Assembly: GCF_013870525.1 (NCBI RefSeq)
Contig: NZ_JACBXD010000035.1
Location: 1-64,000 of the forward strand
Source: Amycolatopsis pittospori
GTDB lineage: Bacteria; Actinomycetota; Actinomycetes; Mycobacteriales; Pseudonocardiaceae
Length of the DNA: 64,000 nt
Direction of reading: 5' to 3'
Positions 24,384-32,758 of this stretch are shown here, one piece after another. Each line of letters starts with the position of its first letter. Positions within the stretch are counted from its first letter, which is position 1. The position numbers and the translations under genes are program-made. A model generated the notes under the pieces. It saw nothing but the letters and a program-made list of their open reading frames with translations, made no database searches and was not told the origin of the DNA.

Positions 24384-25295
24384 GTGACCGGTTTCAAGAT
24401 CCCGCCCAAGTTCCTCGACCGCGCCCCCGGACTCGGCCCCGGAGCCGCCGAATGGCTCGACTCGCTCCCGTTCCTCGCCGAGAAGTACACGACCAAGTGG
24501 AAGCTCGACTACGACGGCGAGGCGATGCACGGTTTCGTCGGTGTCGCGCAGCCCGTCCGCCGCGCCGACGGCTCCCCCGCGATCCTGAAACTCGGCTGGC
24601 CACATGAGGAATCCACCGACGAACCGCTCGCACTGTCCACTTGGGCCGGTCAGGGCGCGGTGCTGATGTACGACCACGTGCCCGAGGACGGTGTGCTGCT
24701 CCTGGAGCGGCTCGACGCCTCGCGGTCGCTCGAAACCGAGCCGATCCAGGAGGCCGTCGAGACCATCGGCGCGATGGCGCGACGGCTGGCCGTCCCGGCT
24801 CCCGAAGCACTGCAACGGTCCCTTCGCCAAGATGCCGCGAAGCTGGTCACCGAACTTCCGGAGTCCTGGAGCGAACTCGGTGAGCCGTTCGACCGCAAGT
24901 ACATCGACGCGGCGGTGGAGATCTGCGTGAACCTCGGGCCCACGGCCGGCGAGCTGATGGTGAACGAGGACCTGCACTTCGAGAACGTCCTCGCCGGCGA
25001 GCGTGAACCCTGGCTGGTGATCGACCCGAAGCCGCTTTCGGGTGATCTCGAGTTCGGCGCGATCTCGATCCTCTGGAACCGCGCGAACGAGTCCACAATG
25101 GACGAAAAGATCGCATGGTTCGCCGCCGCGGCGGCCGTGGACGTCGAACGCACGCGCGCGTGGACTCTCGTGCGTGCGGTGGAGAACTGGCTCTGGCTCC
25201 ACGAAGACCTCGCCGAGGGCGCTTCACCCGAAGACATCGCCGAAGATCCCGCCTACGCCGCCGTCCCGGAGATCGCCGCCTGGGCATTGCGGTGA
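24384..25295 (+). CDS. APH(6)/hydroxyurea-kinase-like phosphotransferase
   Basis: 303 aa, GTG at 24384. The kinase core is complete: substrate/ATP lobe AILKLGWPHEES, hinge VLLLERLD, catalytic loop VNEDLHFENVLAG (HxD-like: E-D-L-H-x-E-N) and the metal motif VIDPKPLSGDLEF. The pattern matches the family that includes streptomycin 6-phosphotransferase and hydroxyurea kinase. Such genes are common in soil actinomycetes and may or may not confer resistance; the natural substrate is unknown. It is divergent from the SPFH gene. Confidence 0.85.
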   Translation: MTGFKIPPKFLDRAPGLGPGAAEWLDSLPFLAEKYTTKWKLDYDGEAMHGFVGVAQPVRRADGSPAILKLGWPHEESTDEPLALSTWAGQGAVLMYDHVPEDGVLLLERLDASRSLETEPIQEAVETIGAMARRLAVPAPEALQRSLRQDAAKLVTELPESWSELGEPFDRKYIDAAVEICVNLGPTAGELMVNEDLHFENVLAGEREPWLVIDPKPLSGDLEFGAISILWNRANESTMDEKIAWFAAAAAVDVERTRAWTLVRAVENWLWLHEDLAEGASPEDIAEDPAYAAVPEIAAWALR

Positions 25296-25339
25296 TCACA
25301 CGAATCGTCTCCCGCGCCGGGAGCCGATAACCTTCGGGC

Positions 25340-26647
25340 ATGGCCACCTTGAACAGGGTATTCGCAGCTCAGCTGGCCGGTTTGCCGGTTTTCGGACCCG
25401 ACGGTGAATCGATCGGCAAGGTGCGGGACCTGGTGGCGGGCCTCCGGCTGGATCAGCAGCCGCCGCGGATCCTGGGCATCGTCGTCGAGCTGACCACGAG
25501 GCGCCGCGTGTTCGTGCCGATGTTGCGCGTGACCTCGATCGAGCCCTCGGCCATCACCCTGGCCACCGGTTCGGTCAACATGCGGCGCTTCCACCAGCGG
25601 CCCAACGAGGTTCTGGTGGTCGGGCAGCTCTTCGACGCGTACGCGACGCTGACCGGCTCGGACACCCGCGTCACCGTCGTCGATGCCGGGATGGAGCCGA
25701 CGAGGACCCGGGACTGGGTACTCGCGAAACTCGCGATCCGGGAGCGGTCGAGCAGGCTCGGCCTCGGCAGGCGTCGCGCGCCGATGCAGGTGCTGCCGTG
25801 GTCGGAGGTGTCCGGACTCGGGCTCACCGACCTCACCGGCCAGACGCAGGGCGCCGCGCAGCTGCTGATGCTGTTCGACACCATGCGCGCGGCCGACGTC
25901 GCCGCCACGGTGCGGGACCTCCCGCTGAAACGACGGCACGAGGTCGCCGACGCGATGGACGACGAGCATCTCGCAGATCTCCTCGAAGAGCTGCCCGACG
26001 ACGACCAGAAGGAACTGCTGTCCTACCTCGCCGAGGAACGGGCCGCGGACATCCTCGAAGCGATGAACCCCGACGACGCCGCCGACCTGCTGGCCGAACT
26101 GGCGCCCGCCGAGCAGAGCCGGTTCCTGGAACTGATGGAACCCGAGGAGTCGGCGCCGGTGAAGCGGCTGCTGGAGTACTCCTCCGACACCGCCGGTGGT
26201 CTGATGACACCCGAGCCGGTGGTGCTGACGCCGGACGCCACGGTCGCGGAGGCGCTCGCGCACATCCGCAACGCCGACCTCCCGGTGGCGCTGGCGAGCA
26301 TGGTGTTCGTCTGCCGCCCGCCCACCGAGACGCCGACAGGGCGCTTCGTCGGCGTCGTCCACTTCCAGCGGCTCCTGCGCGAGCCGCCGGCGGAGATGGT
26401 GGCGAGCGCCGTCGACACCCAGCTGCCCGCGTTGCGCCCCAGGGCCACCTTGTCCGAGGTCACGCGCTACTTCGCCGCCTACAACCTCACCTGCGGGCCG
26501 GTGGTGGACGCCGAAGACCACCTGCTGGGCGCGGTCACCGTCGACGACGTACTCGACCACCTGCTCCCGGAGGACTGGCGCGAGACCGGTCTGCACGACA
26601 TCACCGGCGAAACCACGAGAGAAAGCGAGGAGGCCGAACGTGCCTGA
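25340..26647 (+). CDS. PRC-barrel, MgtE-N and CBS domain protein (Rv1232c-like)
   Basis: 435 aa, ATG at 25340. Residues 1-75 form a PRC-barrel-like start (GLPVFGPDGESIGKVRDLV). About 170-280 is an MgtE N-terminal domain with repeated acidic helices (DLLEELPDDDQKELLSYL, ILEAMNPDDAADLLAEL). About 285-425 holds a CBS pair (GLMTPEPVVLTPDATVAEAL and VDDVLDHLLPEDW). The MgtE membrane channel is absent, so it probably senses Mg2+ or adenine nucleotides for another protein. It overlaps the DUF1003 gene by 8 nt; the same pair (Rv1232c/Rv1231c) exists in mycobacteria. Confidence 0.85.
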   Translation: MATLNRVFAAQLAGLPVFGPDGESIGKVRDLVAGLRLDQQPPRILGIVVELTTRRRVFVPMLRVTSIEPSAITLATGSVNMRRFHQRPNEVLVVGQLFDAYATLTGSDTRVTVVDAGMEPTRTRDWVLAKLAIRERSSRLGLGRRRAPMQVLPWSEVSGLGLTDLTGQTQGAAQLLMLFDTMRAADVAATVRDLPLKRRHEVADAMDDEHLADLLEELPDDDQKELLSYLAEERAADILEAMNPDDAADLLAELAPAEQSRFLELMEPEESAPVKRLLEYSSDTAGGLMTPEPVVLTPDATVAEALAHIRNADLPVALASMVFVCRPPTETPTGRFVGVVHFQRLLREPPAEMVASAVDTQLPALRPRATLSEVTRYFAAYNLTCGPVVDAEDHLLGAVTVDDVLDHLLPEDWRETGLHDITGETTRESEEAERA

Positions 26648-27149
26648 ACTGACGTCCGGGCGGCGGCTGGACCAGCCCCGCGGCCAAGGCCGGTTCAGGC
26701 TGAACCTGGATCCGGACACCTTCGGCAGGCTCACCGAACGGGTCGCGCGGTTCCTCGGCACCGGCAAGTACCTGTTCTGGCAGACCCTGACCGTCATCGT
26801 CTGGATCGTGCTGAACCTGGTGGCGGTCTCACTGCGCTGGGACCCGTACCCGTTCATCCTGCTGAACCTGGCCTTCTCGACACAGGCCGCGTACGCCGCA
26901 CCGCTCATTCTCCTGGCGCAGAACCGCCAGGACGACCGCGACCGCGTCTCGCTGGAGGAAGACCGGAATCGGGCCGAACAGACCAAGGCGGACACCGAAT
27001 ACCTCGCGCGGGAGCTCGCGTCACTGCGGATCGCGCTCGGCGAGGTCGCCACCCGCGACTTCCTGCGGAGCGAACTCGACCGCCTCCGTGAGGATCTTGA
27101 TGCCAAGCCGCGCAAGGGCAAACCCGACCGGGCCGCTACCGGTACGTAA
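26640..27149 (+). CDS. DUF1003 membrane protein
   Basis: 169 aa, GTG at 26640, inside the last codons of the preceding gene. Two membrane helices lie around LFWQTLTVIVWIVLNLVAV and FILLNLAFSTQAAYAAPLILLAQNR, the latter being the DUF1003 hallmark. A charged coiled-coil tail follows (DRDRVSLEEDRNRAEQTK...LDRLREDLDAKPRKGK). DUF1003 proteins are found beside Mg2+ transport genes. Overlap with the MgtE-N/CBS gene suggests the two act as a membrane pair in which the soluble protein senses and this one spans the membrane. Confidence 0.85.
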   Translation: MPELTSGRRLDQPRGQGRFRLNLDPDTFGRLTERVARFLGTGKYLFWQTLTVIVWIVLNLVAVSLRWDPYPFILLNLAFSTQAAYAAPLILLAQNRQDDRDRVSLEEDRNRAEQTKADTEYLARELASLRIALGEVATRDFLRSELDRLREDLDAKPRKGKPDRAATGT

Positions 27150-27158
27150 CATGGAGGC

Positions 27159-28304
27159 GTGACCAGTACGCAGCAACTCCCCAGCGTCGAAGATGTCCGC
27201 ACCGCGCTGAAGGCCGTGTACGACCCGGAGATCAAGAAACCGATCACCGACCTCGGCATGGTCAAGGGCGTGGAAGTGGGCTCGGACGGCGTCGTCACCG
27301 TCGGGATCTACCTGACGGTCGCCGGCTGCCCGTTGAAGGCGACGCTGACCAAGGACACCACCGACGCCGTCGCGAAGCTCCCCGGCGTCAGCGACGTCAA
27401 GGTCGAGCTCGACGTCATGAACGACGAGCAACGTACGGAACTGCGAAAATCGCTGCGCGGCGACGCCACGGAGCCGGTGATCCCGTTCGCGCAGCCGGGT
27501 TCGATGACGCGGGTCTACTGCGTCGCGTCCGGCAAGGGCGGCGTCGGCAAGTCCTCGGTGACGGTGAACCTCGCGGCCGCGATGGCCGAACGCGGGCTTT
27601 CCGTCGGCGTGGTGGACGCGGACATCTACGGCCACTCGGTGCCGCGGATGCTCGGTGCGCGGGAGAAGCCGACCAAGGTCGACACCATGATCATGCCGCC
27701 GCAGGCGCATGGCGTGAAGGTCATCTCGATCGGCATGTTCACCCCGGGCAACGAGCCCGTCGTGTGGCGCGGGCCGATGCTGCACCGCGCGCTGCAGCAG
27801 TTCCTCGCCGACGTGTTCTGGGGCGACCTCGACATCCTGCTGCTGGACCTGCCGCCGGGCACCGGCGACATCGCGATCTCGGTGGCGCAGCTCATCCCGA
27901 ACGCGGAGATCCTGGTCGTCACCACCCCGCAGCAGGCGGCCGCCGAGGTCGCCGAGCGCGCGGGCGCGATCGCGCTGCAGACGCGGCAGCGGGTGGCCGG
28001 CGTCATCGAGAACATGTCGTGGCTCGAAACGCCCGCCGGCGAGCGGATGGAGATCTTCGGCTCAGGCGGCGGGCAGTCCGTGGCCGACTCGCTGACGAAG
28101 TCGGTCGGCTCGACCGTGCCGCTGCTCGGGCAGATCCCGATGGACCCGCGTGTGGTCTCCTTCGGCGACGCGGGCACGCCGATCGTGCTGGCGGAGCCGG
28201 ACGCGCCGGCGTCGCTCGTGCTCAAGGAGGCGGCGAAGAAGCTGACCGTCCGGGCGCGCGGGCTGGCCGGGATGATGCTGAACGTGACCCCCGCGGGCCG
28301 CTGA
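27159..28304 (+). CDS. mrp: Mrp/ApbC iron-sulfur cluster carrier ATPase
   Basis: 381 aa, GTG at 27159. Residues 1-90 are the MIP18/DUF59 domain (VYDPEIKKPITDLGMV, VAGCPLKATL). The P-loop ATPase follows: deviant Walker A ASGKGGVGKSSVTVNLA, switch VDADIYGHSVPRMLG and LLLDLPPGTGDI. The usual C-terminal CxxC of Mrp is not visible; the segment after GVIENMSWLETPAGERMEIFG lacks the two cysteines. In E. coli-type proteins that pair binds the cluster. It probably delivers Fe-S clusters, though this CxxC-less form may differ. Linked with DUF1003 and tatB as in mycobacteria. Confidence 0.88.
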   Translation: MTSTQQLPSVEDVRTALKAVYDPEIKKPITDLGMVKGVEVGSDGVVTVGIYLTVAGCPLKATLTKDTTDAVAKLPGVSDVKVELDVMNDEQRTELRKSLRGDATEPVIPFAQPGSMTRVYCVASGKGGVGKSSVTVNLAAAMAERGLSVGVVDADIYGHSVPRMLGAREKPTKVDTMIMPPQAHGVKVISIGMFTPGNEPVVWRGPMLHRALQQFLADVFWGDLDILLLDLPPGTGDIAISVAQLIPNAEILVVTTPQQAAAEVAERAGAIALQTRQRVAGVIENMSWLETPAGERMEIFGSGGGQSVADSLTKSVGSTVPLLGQIPMDPRVVSFGDAGTPIVLAEPDAPASLVLKEAAKKLTVRARGLAGMMLNVTPAGR

Positions 28305-28314
28305 TCCACCCTTA

Positions 28315-28371
28315 CGCATTTAGTCCTCTACTTGCGGGCACTAGGCGCCCGCAAGTAGAGGACTAAATGCG
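28315..28371. repeat. Long palindrome, CGCATTTAGTCCTCT family, copy 2
   Basis: Perfect 25-nt arms (28315-28339, 28347-28371) with a 7-nt loop, at the convergent mrp/tatB junction 10 bp after the mrp stop. Related to the palindrome at 14105. Confidence 0.85.
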
Positions 28372-28412
28372 ATAGATGCGCGTGCACGGACCGCATTCAG
28401 AGGACTAAATGC
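28372..28412. repeat. Half copy of the CGCATTCAGTCCTCT-family palindrome
   Basis: This segment matches the loop and right arm of the 14105 element (GCGCGTGCANGGACCGCA, then AGAGGACTNAATGCG) but has no left arm. It directly abuts the complete copy at 28315-28371, indicating duplication followed by loss or recombination. Confidence 0.75.
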
Positions 28413-28428
28413 GTGCTCCAGAGGGCCC

Positions 28429-28854
28429 TCAGGTGGCGTCGGGGTCGACCGGAGGACGCTCGCCCGGCTTCAGCGGCTCGGGCTGCGCGGCGGTCGCCGG
28501 GTAGCCGTTGGGCTTGGAAGCTCCGTTGGAGCCGTTGGTGCCGCCGTTCGTGGTGCCGTTGACGTTGTTGAGCCCCAGCGGATCGGAGTCACCGTCGAAC
28601 AGGTGCTGGGTGACGACCCGCTTCGGGTCGAAGTTGCGCAGACCGCGCAGGTCCTCCAGCGGCTTGCGCAACTGGTCGAACTCCGGGCCCATCTCCTCAC
28701 GCAGTTGCGTCTTGGCGCCGGTCGCGAAATCCCGGACCTTCTTCACGCTCTTGGCCACCCACGACGCCGCTTCGGGCAGCCGTTCCGGACCGAGGATGAA
28801 AAGACCCGCGACGATGATGATGAGGATTTCGCCCCAGCCGACACTCTCGAACAC
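28429..28854 (-). CDS. tatB: Sec-independent translocase subunit TatB
   Basis: 141 aa, GTG at 28854. TatB layout: short periplasmic start and membrane helix (GWGEILIIIVAGLFILGPERLPEAA, with the conserved Gly-Pro-Glu-Arg-Leu-Pro hinge), an amphipathic helix (SWVAKSVKKVRDFATGAK), then a charged cytoplasmic region and a low-complexity Asn/Gly/Pro-rich tail. TatB receives twin-arginine precursors with TatC. It lies 56 bp downstream of htrA, as in the tatB-htrA-rseA-sigE cluster of mycobacteria. Confidence 0.9.
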   Translation of the reverse strand: MFESVGWGEILIIIVAGLFILGPERLPEAASWVAKSVKKVRDFATGAKTQLREEMGPEFDQLRKPLEDLRGLRNFDPKRVVTQHLFDGDSDPLGLNNVNGTTNGGTNGSNGASKPNGYPATAAQPEPLKPGERPPVDPDAT

Positions 28855-28910
28855 CTGTGTGAACCTCCGCCTCGGCGTCTTCCCCGTTCAGGGTACCCGC
28901 CCGGACCTGG

Positions 28911-30455
28911 TCAGTCCGAAGCCAGTTTCACGTCCACCACAAGCGAAGACCCATCGCGGACAAGCCGGACAGGAACCACTTCGCCGACTTCGCGCGCGCG
29001 GACCGCGACGAGCAGTTCCGCGGAGTCGCGGACGAGCCGGCCACCGACCTCGGTGATGACGTCGCCTTCCTTGATCCCGGCGGACGCGGCCGGGCCTCCG
29101 GGAGCGACATTGCGGACCTGGGCGCCCATGGTGCTGGAGCCCGCGACGGTCGACGAGGCGTTGATGCCGATGTCGGGGTGGACGACCTTGCCGTCCTTGA
29201 TCAGGGTTTTCGCGATCTTCACCGCGTAGTCACTCGGGATGGCGAAGCCGATGCCGATGCTGCCGCCTTCGGCACTGGACGAACGGATCGCCGAGTTGAT
29301 CCCGACCAGCGCGCCGGTCGCGTCGACGAGCGCGCCGCCCGAGTTGCCGTGGTTGATCGCGGCGTCGGTCTGGATGGCCTCGTAGATCACCGGGGCACTG
29401 CCGCCGTCGCCACCCGCGGTCACCGGACGGTTCAGCGCGCTGACGATGCCGGCGGTGACCGAGTTCTGCAGGGCCAGCGGCGAACCGACGGCGATCACCG
29501 AATCGCCGACGGCCAGGTCGGACGACTTCCCGACCTGCAACGCCGTCAGGTTGTCGACGTTGACCTTGACCACGGCGAGGTCGGTCTTCGGGTCGGCGCC
29601 GACGACCTTGGCCTCGACGCGCCTGCCGTCGAAGAACACGGCGGTGACCTTGGTGGCCGCGTCGGCCGTCGCCGCCGAGATCACGTGTTCGTTCGTGAGC
29701 ACGTAGCCCTGGGTGTCGATCACGACGCCGGAGCCCTGCTGACCGGCGTCGGCGCCGGGTTTGAACACCTCGAGCGAGACGACGGCGGGCGCCACCCGGT
29801 GGGCGATGTCGGAGATCGAACCGGCCGGGCGTTCCTTGGCGGCGTCGGCCTCGGAGATGCTGGCCTCACCGGTCAGTTCGGTGCCGGTGTCGGCGAACCA
29901 CCAGCCGATCAGCCCGCCCGCGGCGCCGATGACCAGCGCGACGGCGGCGAGCATCGCCAGCGCCTTCGTCTGCACACGACGTCCGAAGAGGACTTCCGGC
30001 AAGCTCAGCAGCGCGCCTTGCGGGCGCTTCGCGTCTTTCTCGTCTTCCGGCTCCGATTGCATCGCCGGCCCGGCGAGCACGGCGCCGGAGGCGGGGTCGC
30101 GCCACGGATCCGAGGTCTTGGTCCAGAGCGGGTCTTCGGCGCCGTCGGCGGACGACTCGGAGCCGTTGGTCCCATACGGCCGCTCCAGCACGACGCCCTC
30201 GGCGCCCGGCGGGCGGCGGAAGGCCTCGGCGAGCGATTCCGGGGTCGGCGGCGCCAGATTCAAGCCCGGCGCGGTCTGCCCGTTGGTCCCGGGCCGGTAC
30301 AGCTTGTCGAAGGCACCATCGACGCCACGCGGCCTGCCGAACGTGGCCGCCTGCGCCGGATCGACGGCGGGCCTGGCCAGCGGGCGCGGCGCGAGCCGAT
30401 CCCCCGCCGGGTCACCAGGCTGCTGCGGATTCGCGTTCGGCTGCTCGGTCATCAT
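28911..30455 (-). CDS. htrA: Membrane-anchored HtrA/DegP-like serine protease
   Basis: 514 aa, ATG at 30455 (a second ATG follows at once). Residues 1-160 are a long, disordered cytoplasmic region rich in Pro, Ala and Gly. One membrane helix lies at about 165-187. The trypsin-like domain is outside: His257 in VLTNEHVIS, Asp292 in KTDLAVVKV and Ser372 in NHGNSGGAL form the catalytic triad. A single PDZ domain spans about 425-512. HtrA-type proteases clear or regulate misfolded envelope proteins; in mycobacteria this neighbour of RseA/SigE belongs to the envelope-stress circuit. Confidence 0.92.
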   Translation of the reverse strand: MMTEQPNANPQQPGDPAGDRLAPRPLARPAVDPAQAATFGRPRGVDGAFDKLYRPGTNGQTAPGLNLAPPTPESLAEAFRRPPGAEGVVLERPYGTNGSESSADGAEDPLWTKTSDPWRDPASGAVLAGPAMQSEPEDEKDAKRPQGALLSLPEVLFGRRVQTKALAMLAAVALVIGAAGGLIGWWFADTGTELTGEASISEADAAKERPAGSISDIAHRVAPAVVSLEVFKPGADAGQQGSGVVIDTQGYVLTNEHVISAATADAATKVTAVFFDGRRVEAKVVGADPKTDLAVVKVNVDNLTALQVGKSSDLAVGDSVIAVGSPLALQNSVTAGIVSALNRPVTAGGDGGSAPVIYEAIQTDAAINHGNSGGALVDATGALVGINSAIRSSSAEGGSIGIGFAIPSDYAVKIAKTLIKDGKVVHPDIGINASSTVAGSSTMGAQVRNVAPGGPAASAGIKEGDVITEVGGRLVRDSAELLVAVRAREVGEVVPVRLVRDGSSLVVDVKLASD

Positions 30456-30613
30456 TCCCCGGGGCTGAGATCAGGTTGGCCGGACGCGAGAGTACGCCAA
30501 GCCTGTGCCCTGATTCTGCCGCGACCATGGTGAAGTGCGCGTTGATTCCCCGGAGCCGGACATAAATGTGACACTTGAGGCAACCATGTCCCACCTCTGG
30601 CAGTCTAAGGACC

Positions 30614-31270
30614 ATGTCGGAGAATCACGGGGGACAGTTCCCGCCTCAGCAGCAGTGGCCACAGCAACCGCACCCGCAGCAGCAATGGCCCCAGCAGCAG
30701 GGCTGGCCGCACCAGCCACCCAAGAAGAAGGGCCTGTCGACCAAGGTGAAGGTGCTGTTGCTGGTCGGCGCGCTCGTCGTGGTCGGCGGCGGGATCGGGC
30801 TGATCTTCGTGGCGAAGTCGGCCGCCGGGCCGGAGAAGCAGGCGGCGAAACTGGTCGAGGGCGACTGCGTCGTGCTGACCGGCTCGGGCAAGGAGGCCGA
30901 CGCGGCCAAGACGCCGTGCGAGTCCCCGCAAGCGCCCTACGCGGTGAGCCTCACCGGAGTCGACAAGGGCGACTGGAACTGCAAGGAAGGGTTCTACAAG
31001 TACGCCGTCCCAAGGCCGATGCGCGGGGACGGCGTCGCCCTGTGCCTGGCGATCAACGCCCAGGTCGGGTTGTGTTTCGACGACATCGAAGCGAAGACCC
31101 CACCGCCGCTGAAGGACTGCGGCTCCGCGCGGTTGAGGATCAGCGAGGTCTTCCCTCAGGCGAGCATCGTGAAAAGCCCGTGCAAGGAGGGCACCGAAGA
31201 GGTCATTTCCTACTCCAGCTACGGGACCACGAAATTCAAGAGCGCGACGATCTGCTTCGTCAAACCCTGA
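30614..31270 (+). CDS. Gln/Pro-rich membrane protein with extracellular Cys-rich domain
   Basis: 218 aa from ATG 30614 (AAGG 4-7 nt upstream); an ATG at 30575 would add 13 residues. The N-terminus is Gln/Pro/Trp-rich (HPQQQWPQQQGWPHQPP), then KKKG and one membrane helix (VKVLLLVGALVVVGGGIGLIFV). The outer domain of about 150 aa has eight cysteines, probably four disulfides, in a pattern like DCVVLTG...KTPCESP...NCKEGF...ALCLAI...GLCFDD. It resembles LppU/SCO-type lipoprotein domains. It lies between htrA and rseA and may belong to the envelope-stress response (inference). Confidence 0.7.
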   Translation: MSENHGGQFPPQQQWPQQPHPQQQWPQQQGWPHQPPKKKGLSTKVKVLLLVGALVVVGGGIGLIFVAKSAAGPEKQAAKLVEGDCVVLTGSGKEADAAKTPCESPQAPYAVSLTGVDKGDWNCKEGFYKYAVPRPMRGDGVALCLAINAQVGLCFDDIEAKTPPPLKDCGSARLRISEVFPQASIVKSPCKEGTEEVISYSSYGTTKFKSATICFVKP

Positions 31271-31279
31271 CGAAGCGGA

Positions 31280-31960
31280 TCAGCGAGCGGAGACGGGCAT
31301 GGGAGCGCTCGACGTGCTCGGAGCCGGCGCGGGACTGCTGCGCGGCGGCTCCGGCCGGGCGCCACCACCCAGCTGCGCGGGCAGCAGACCGGCGTTGACC
31401 CCTTGCGGCGGGACCAAAGCGGGATTCGGCTGGTCTTCGGCGCCCTCACCCGAGGTCGCGACGAGGGCCAGGGCGCTCAGCACCAGACCCGAAACGACGA
31501 CTCCGGCGCCCTGCGCGTACTTCCGCCGGGCGAGACCGAACCGCCCGCCGCCGAGGACGTTCGGCGACTGGCCCAGTGGCGCCGACGAGCCCAACGGCGC
31601 GGCACCACCCAGGACTCCGGTGTCACGAAGGCCGGCGACCCTGTCGGGCCGCTGGATGGCCACCAGCTGACCGTCGGCGGTCATCGCCAGGTTGTCCGGC
31701 GTGCTGGGAAGCTCGGTGTTCTGCGGGATGGAGCAGAGGCTCGCCAGGAAACCCGCCGACATCGACGGGGCTCCCGCCTGCTTCACGGCGGTGACCGCCT
31801 GCCGCTGCGCCGCGACCTCGGCCGCGCACGACTGACAACGGGCGATATGCGCCGACGCCCTGTCCTGGGCGCCGAGGGTCAGCTCTCCGTCGACGAAGGC
31901 GACGATGGCGTCCGGAAGCAGATGCGACTCGGGGAGTCCCCAGCCTCGCGGTGCGGTCAT
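31280..31960 (-). CDS. rseA: Zinc-binding anti-sigma factor RseA-like
   Basis: 226 aa, ATG at 31960, overlapping the sigE stop by 4 nt (ATGA). The ZAS motif HIARCQSC (H-x3-C-x2-C) is at about residues 33-40. A membrane helix lies around residues 150-175 (YAQGAGVVVSGLVLSALALVA), followed by a Pro/Ser-rich outer tail. In mycobacteria RseA binds SigE in the cytoplasm and is destroyed under envelope stress. The added membrane helix suggests this homologue could sense the outside directly. Confidence 0.88.
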   Translation of the reverse strand: MTAPRGWGLPESHLLPDAIVAFVDGELTLGAQDRASAHIARCQSCAAEVAAQRQAVTAVKQAGAPSMSAGFLASLCSIPQNTELPSTPDNLAMTADGQLVAIQRPDRVAGLRDTGVLGGAAPLGSSAPLGQSPNVLGGGRFGLARRKYAQGAGVVVSGLVLSALALVATSGEGAEDQPNPALVPPQGVNAGLLPAQLGGGARPEPPRSSPAPAPSTSSAPMPVSAR

Positions 31961-32580
31961 ACCCCCACCTTCGCAGACTCCTGCGCCGCGGCGCGACGAC
32001 GCTCCAAAGAAGCGCGAAGCGCCTGGCGGCCGCGGTGGATCCGGCTGCGCACGGTGCCGAGTTTGACACCGAGGGTGGCGCCGATCTCCTCGTACGAGAG
32101 GCCTTCGACGTCGCACAGCACGACCGCGGCGCGGAACTCGGGCGGCAGCTCGTCGAGCGCGGCCTGCAGATCCGGGTCGAGGTGCGTGTCCGAGTACACC
32201 TGCTCCGGGCTCGGGTCGTCGCCGACGATGCGGTCGGTGTCCTCGGGCAGGCCTTCCATCCGCACGCGGGAGCGGCGGCGGGCCATGTCGAGGAACAGGT
32301 TCGTGGTGATGCGGTGCAGCCAGCCTTCGAAGGTGCCGGGCTTGTAGGACGCGAGGGAGCGGAAGACCCGGATGAAGGTCTCCTGCGTCAGGTCCTCGGC
32401 GTCGTGGGCGTTACCGGTCAAGCGGTACGCGAGCCGGTACACGCGGTCGGCGTGTTCGCGCACGACCTCGTCCCAAGAGGGCGGGGTCCATGCGGCCTCG
32501 TCCACGGTCACCGGCGTGACCTGGTCCGCGAGCTGGTCGTCCTGCATCGTTTCCTGCATCGGGGAAGTAGGCACCTCCAT
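31957..32580 (-). CDS. sigE: ECF sigma factor SigE
   Basis: 207 aa from ATG 32580. The upstream frame could start at 32625, but an ECF-type promoter lies exactly there (32608-32634), so the downstream start is preferred. Sigma region 2: DRVYRLAYRLTGNAHDAEDL, TQETFIRVFRSL. Region 4: LPPEFRAAVVLCDVEGLSYE and GTVRSRIHRGRQALR. It directs transcription of envelope-stress genes, including probably itself. The anti-sigma factor follows with a 4-nt overlap; the O-methyltransferase gene is divergent. Confidence 0.92.
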   Translation of the reverse strand: MEVPTSPMQETMQDDQLADQVTPVTVDEAAWTPPSWDEVVREHADRVYRLAYRLTGNAHDAEDLTQETFIRVFRSLASYKPGTFEGWLHRITTNLFLDMARRRSRVRMEGLPEDTDRIVGDDPSPEQVYSDTHLDPDLQAALDELPPEFRAAVVLCDVEGLSYEEIGATLGVKLGTVRSRIHRGRQALRASLERRRAAAQESAKVGV

Positions 32581-32607
32581 CAGCGTCTTCTCCCAACTAC
32601 TCCACCC

Positions 32608-32634
32608 AACGCGGGCGATGTGCACGGTGTTCCC
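32608..32634 (-). promoter_or_regulatory. ECF (SigE)-type promoter of sigE
   Basis: On the minus strand GGGAAC (32634-32629) is followed after 17 nt by CGTT (32611-32608). This matches the -35 and -10 elements used by SigE-group ECF factors. It would start RNA about 20-25 nt before ATG 32580, implying autoregulation. Confidence 0.65.
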
Positions 32635-32758
32635 GTTGTCGAGACCCAGTCTGTCGGGCCTGCTTATGTTTCTAGTGAGACTGGACTGAGAAGACCCTGA
32701 GAAGTCGGTACCAGGGAGTCTTCGCTCTTTTGTCGATAAGCAGCGCTAACCTCCGCGT

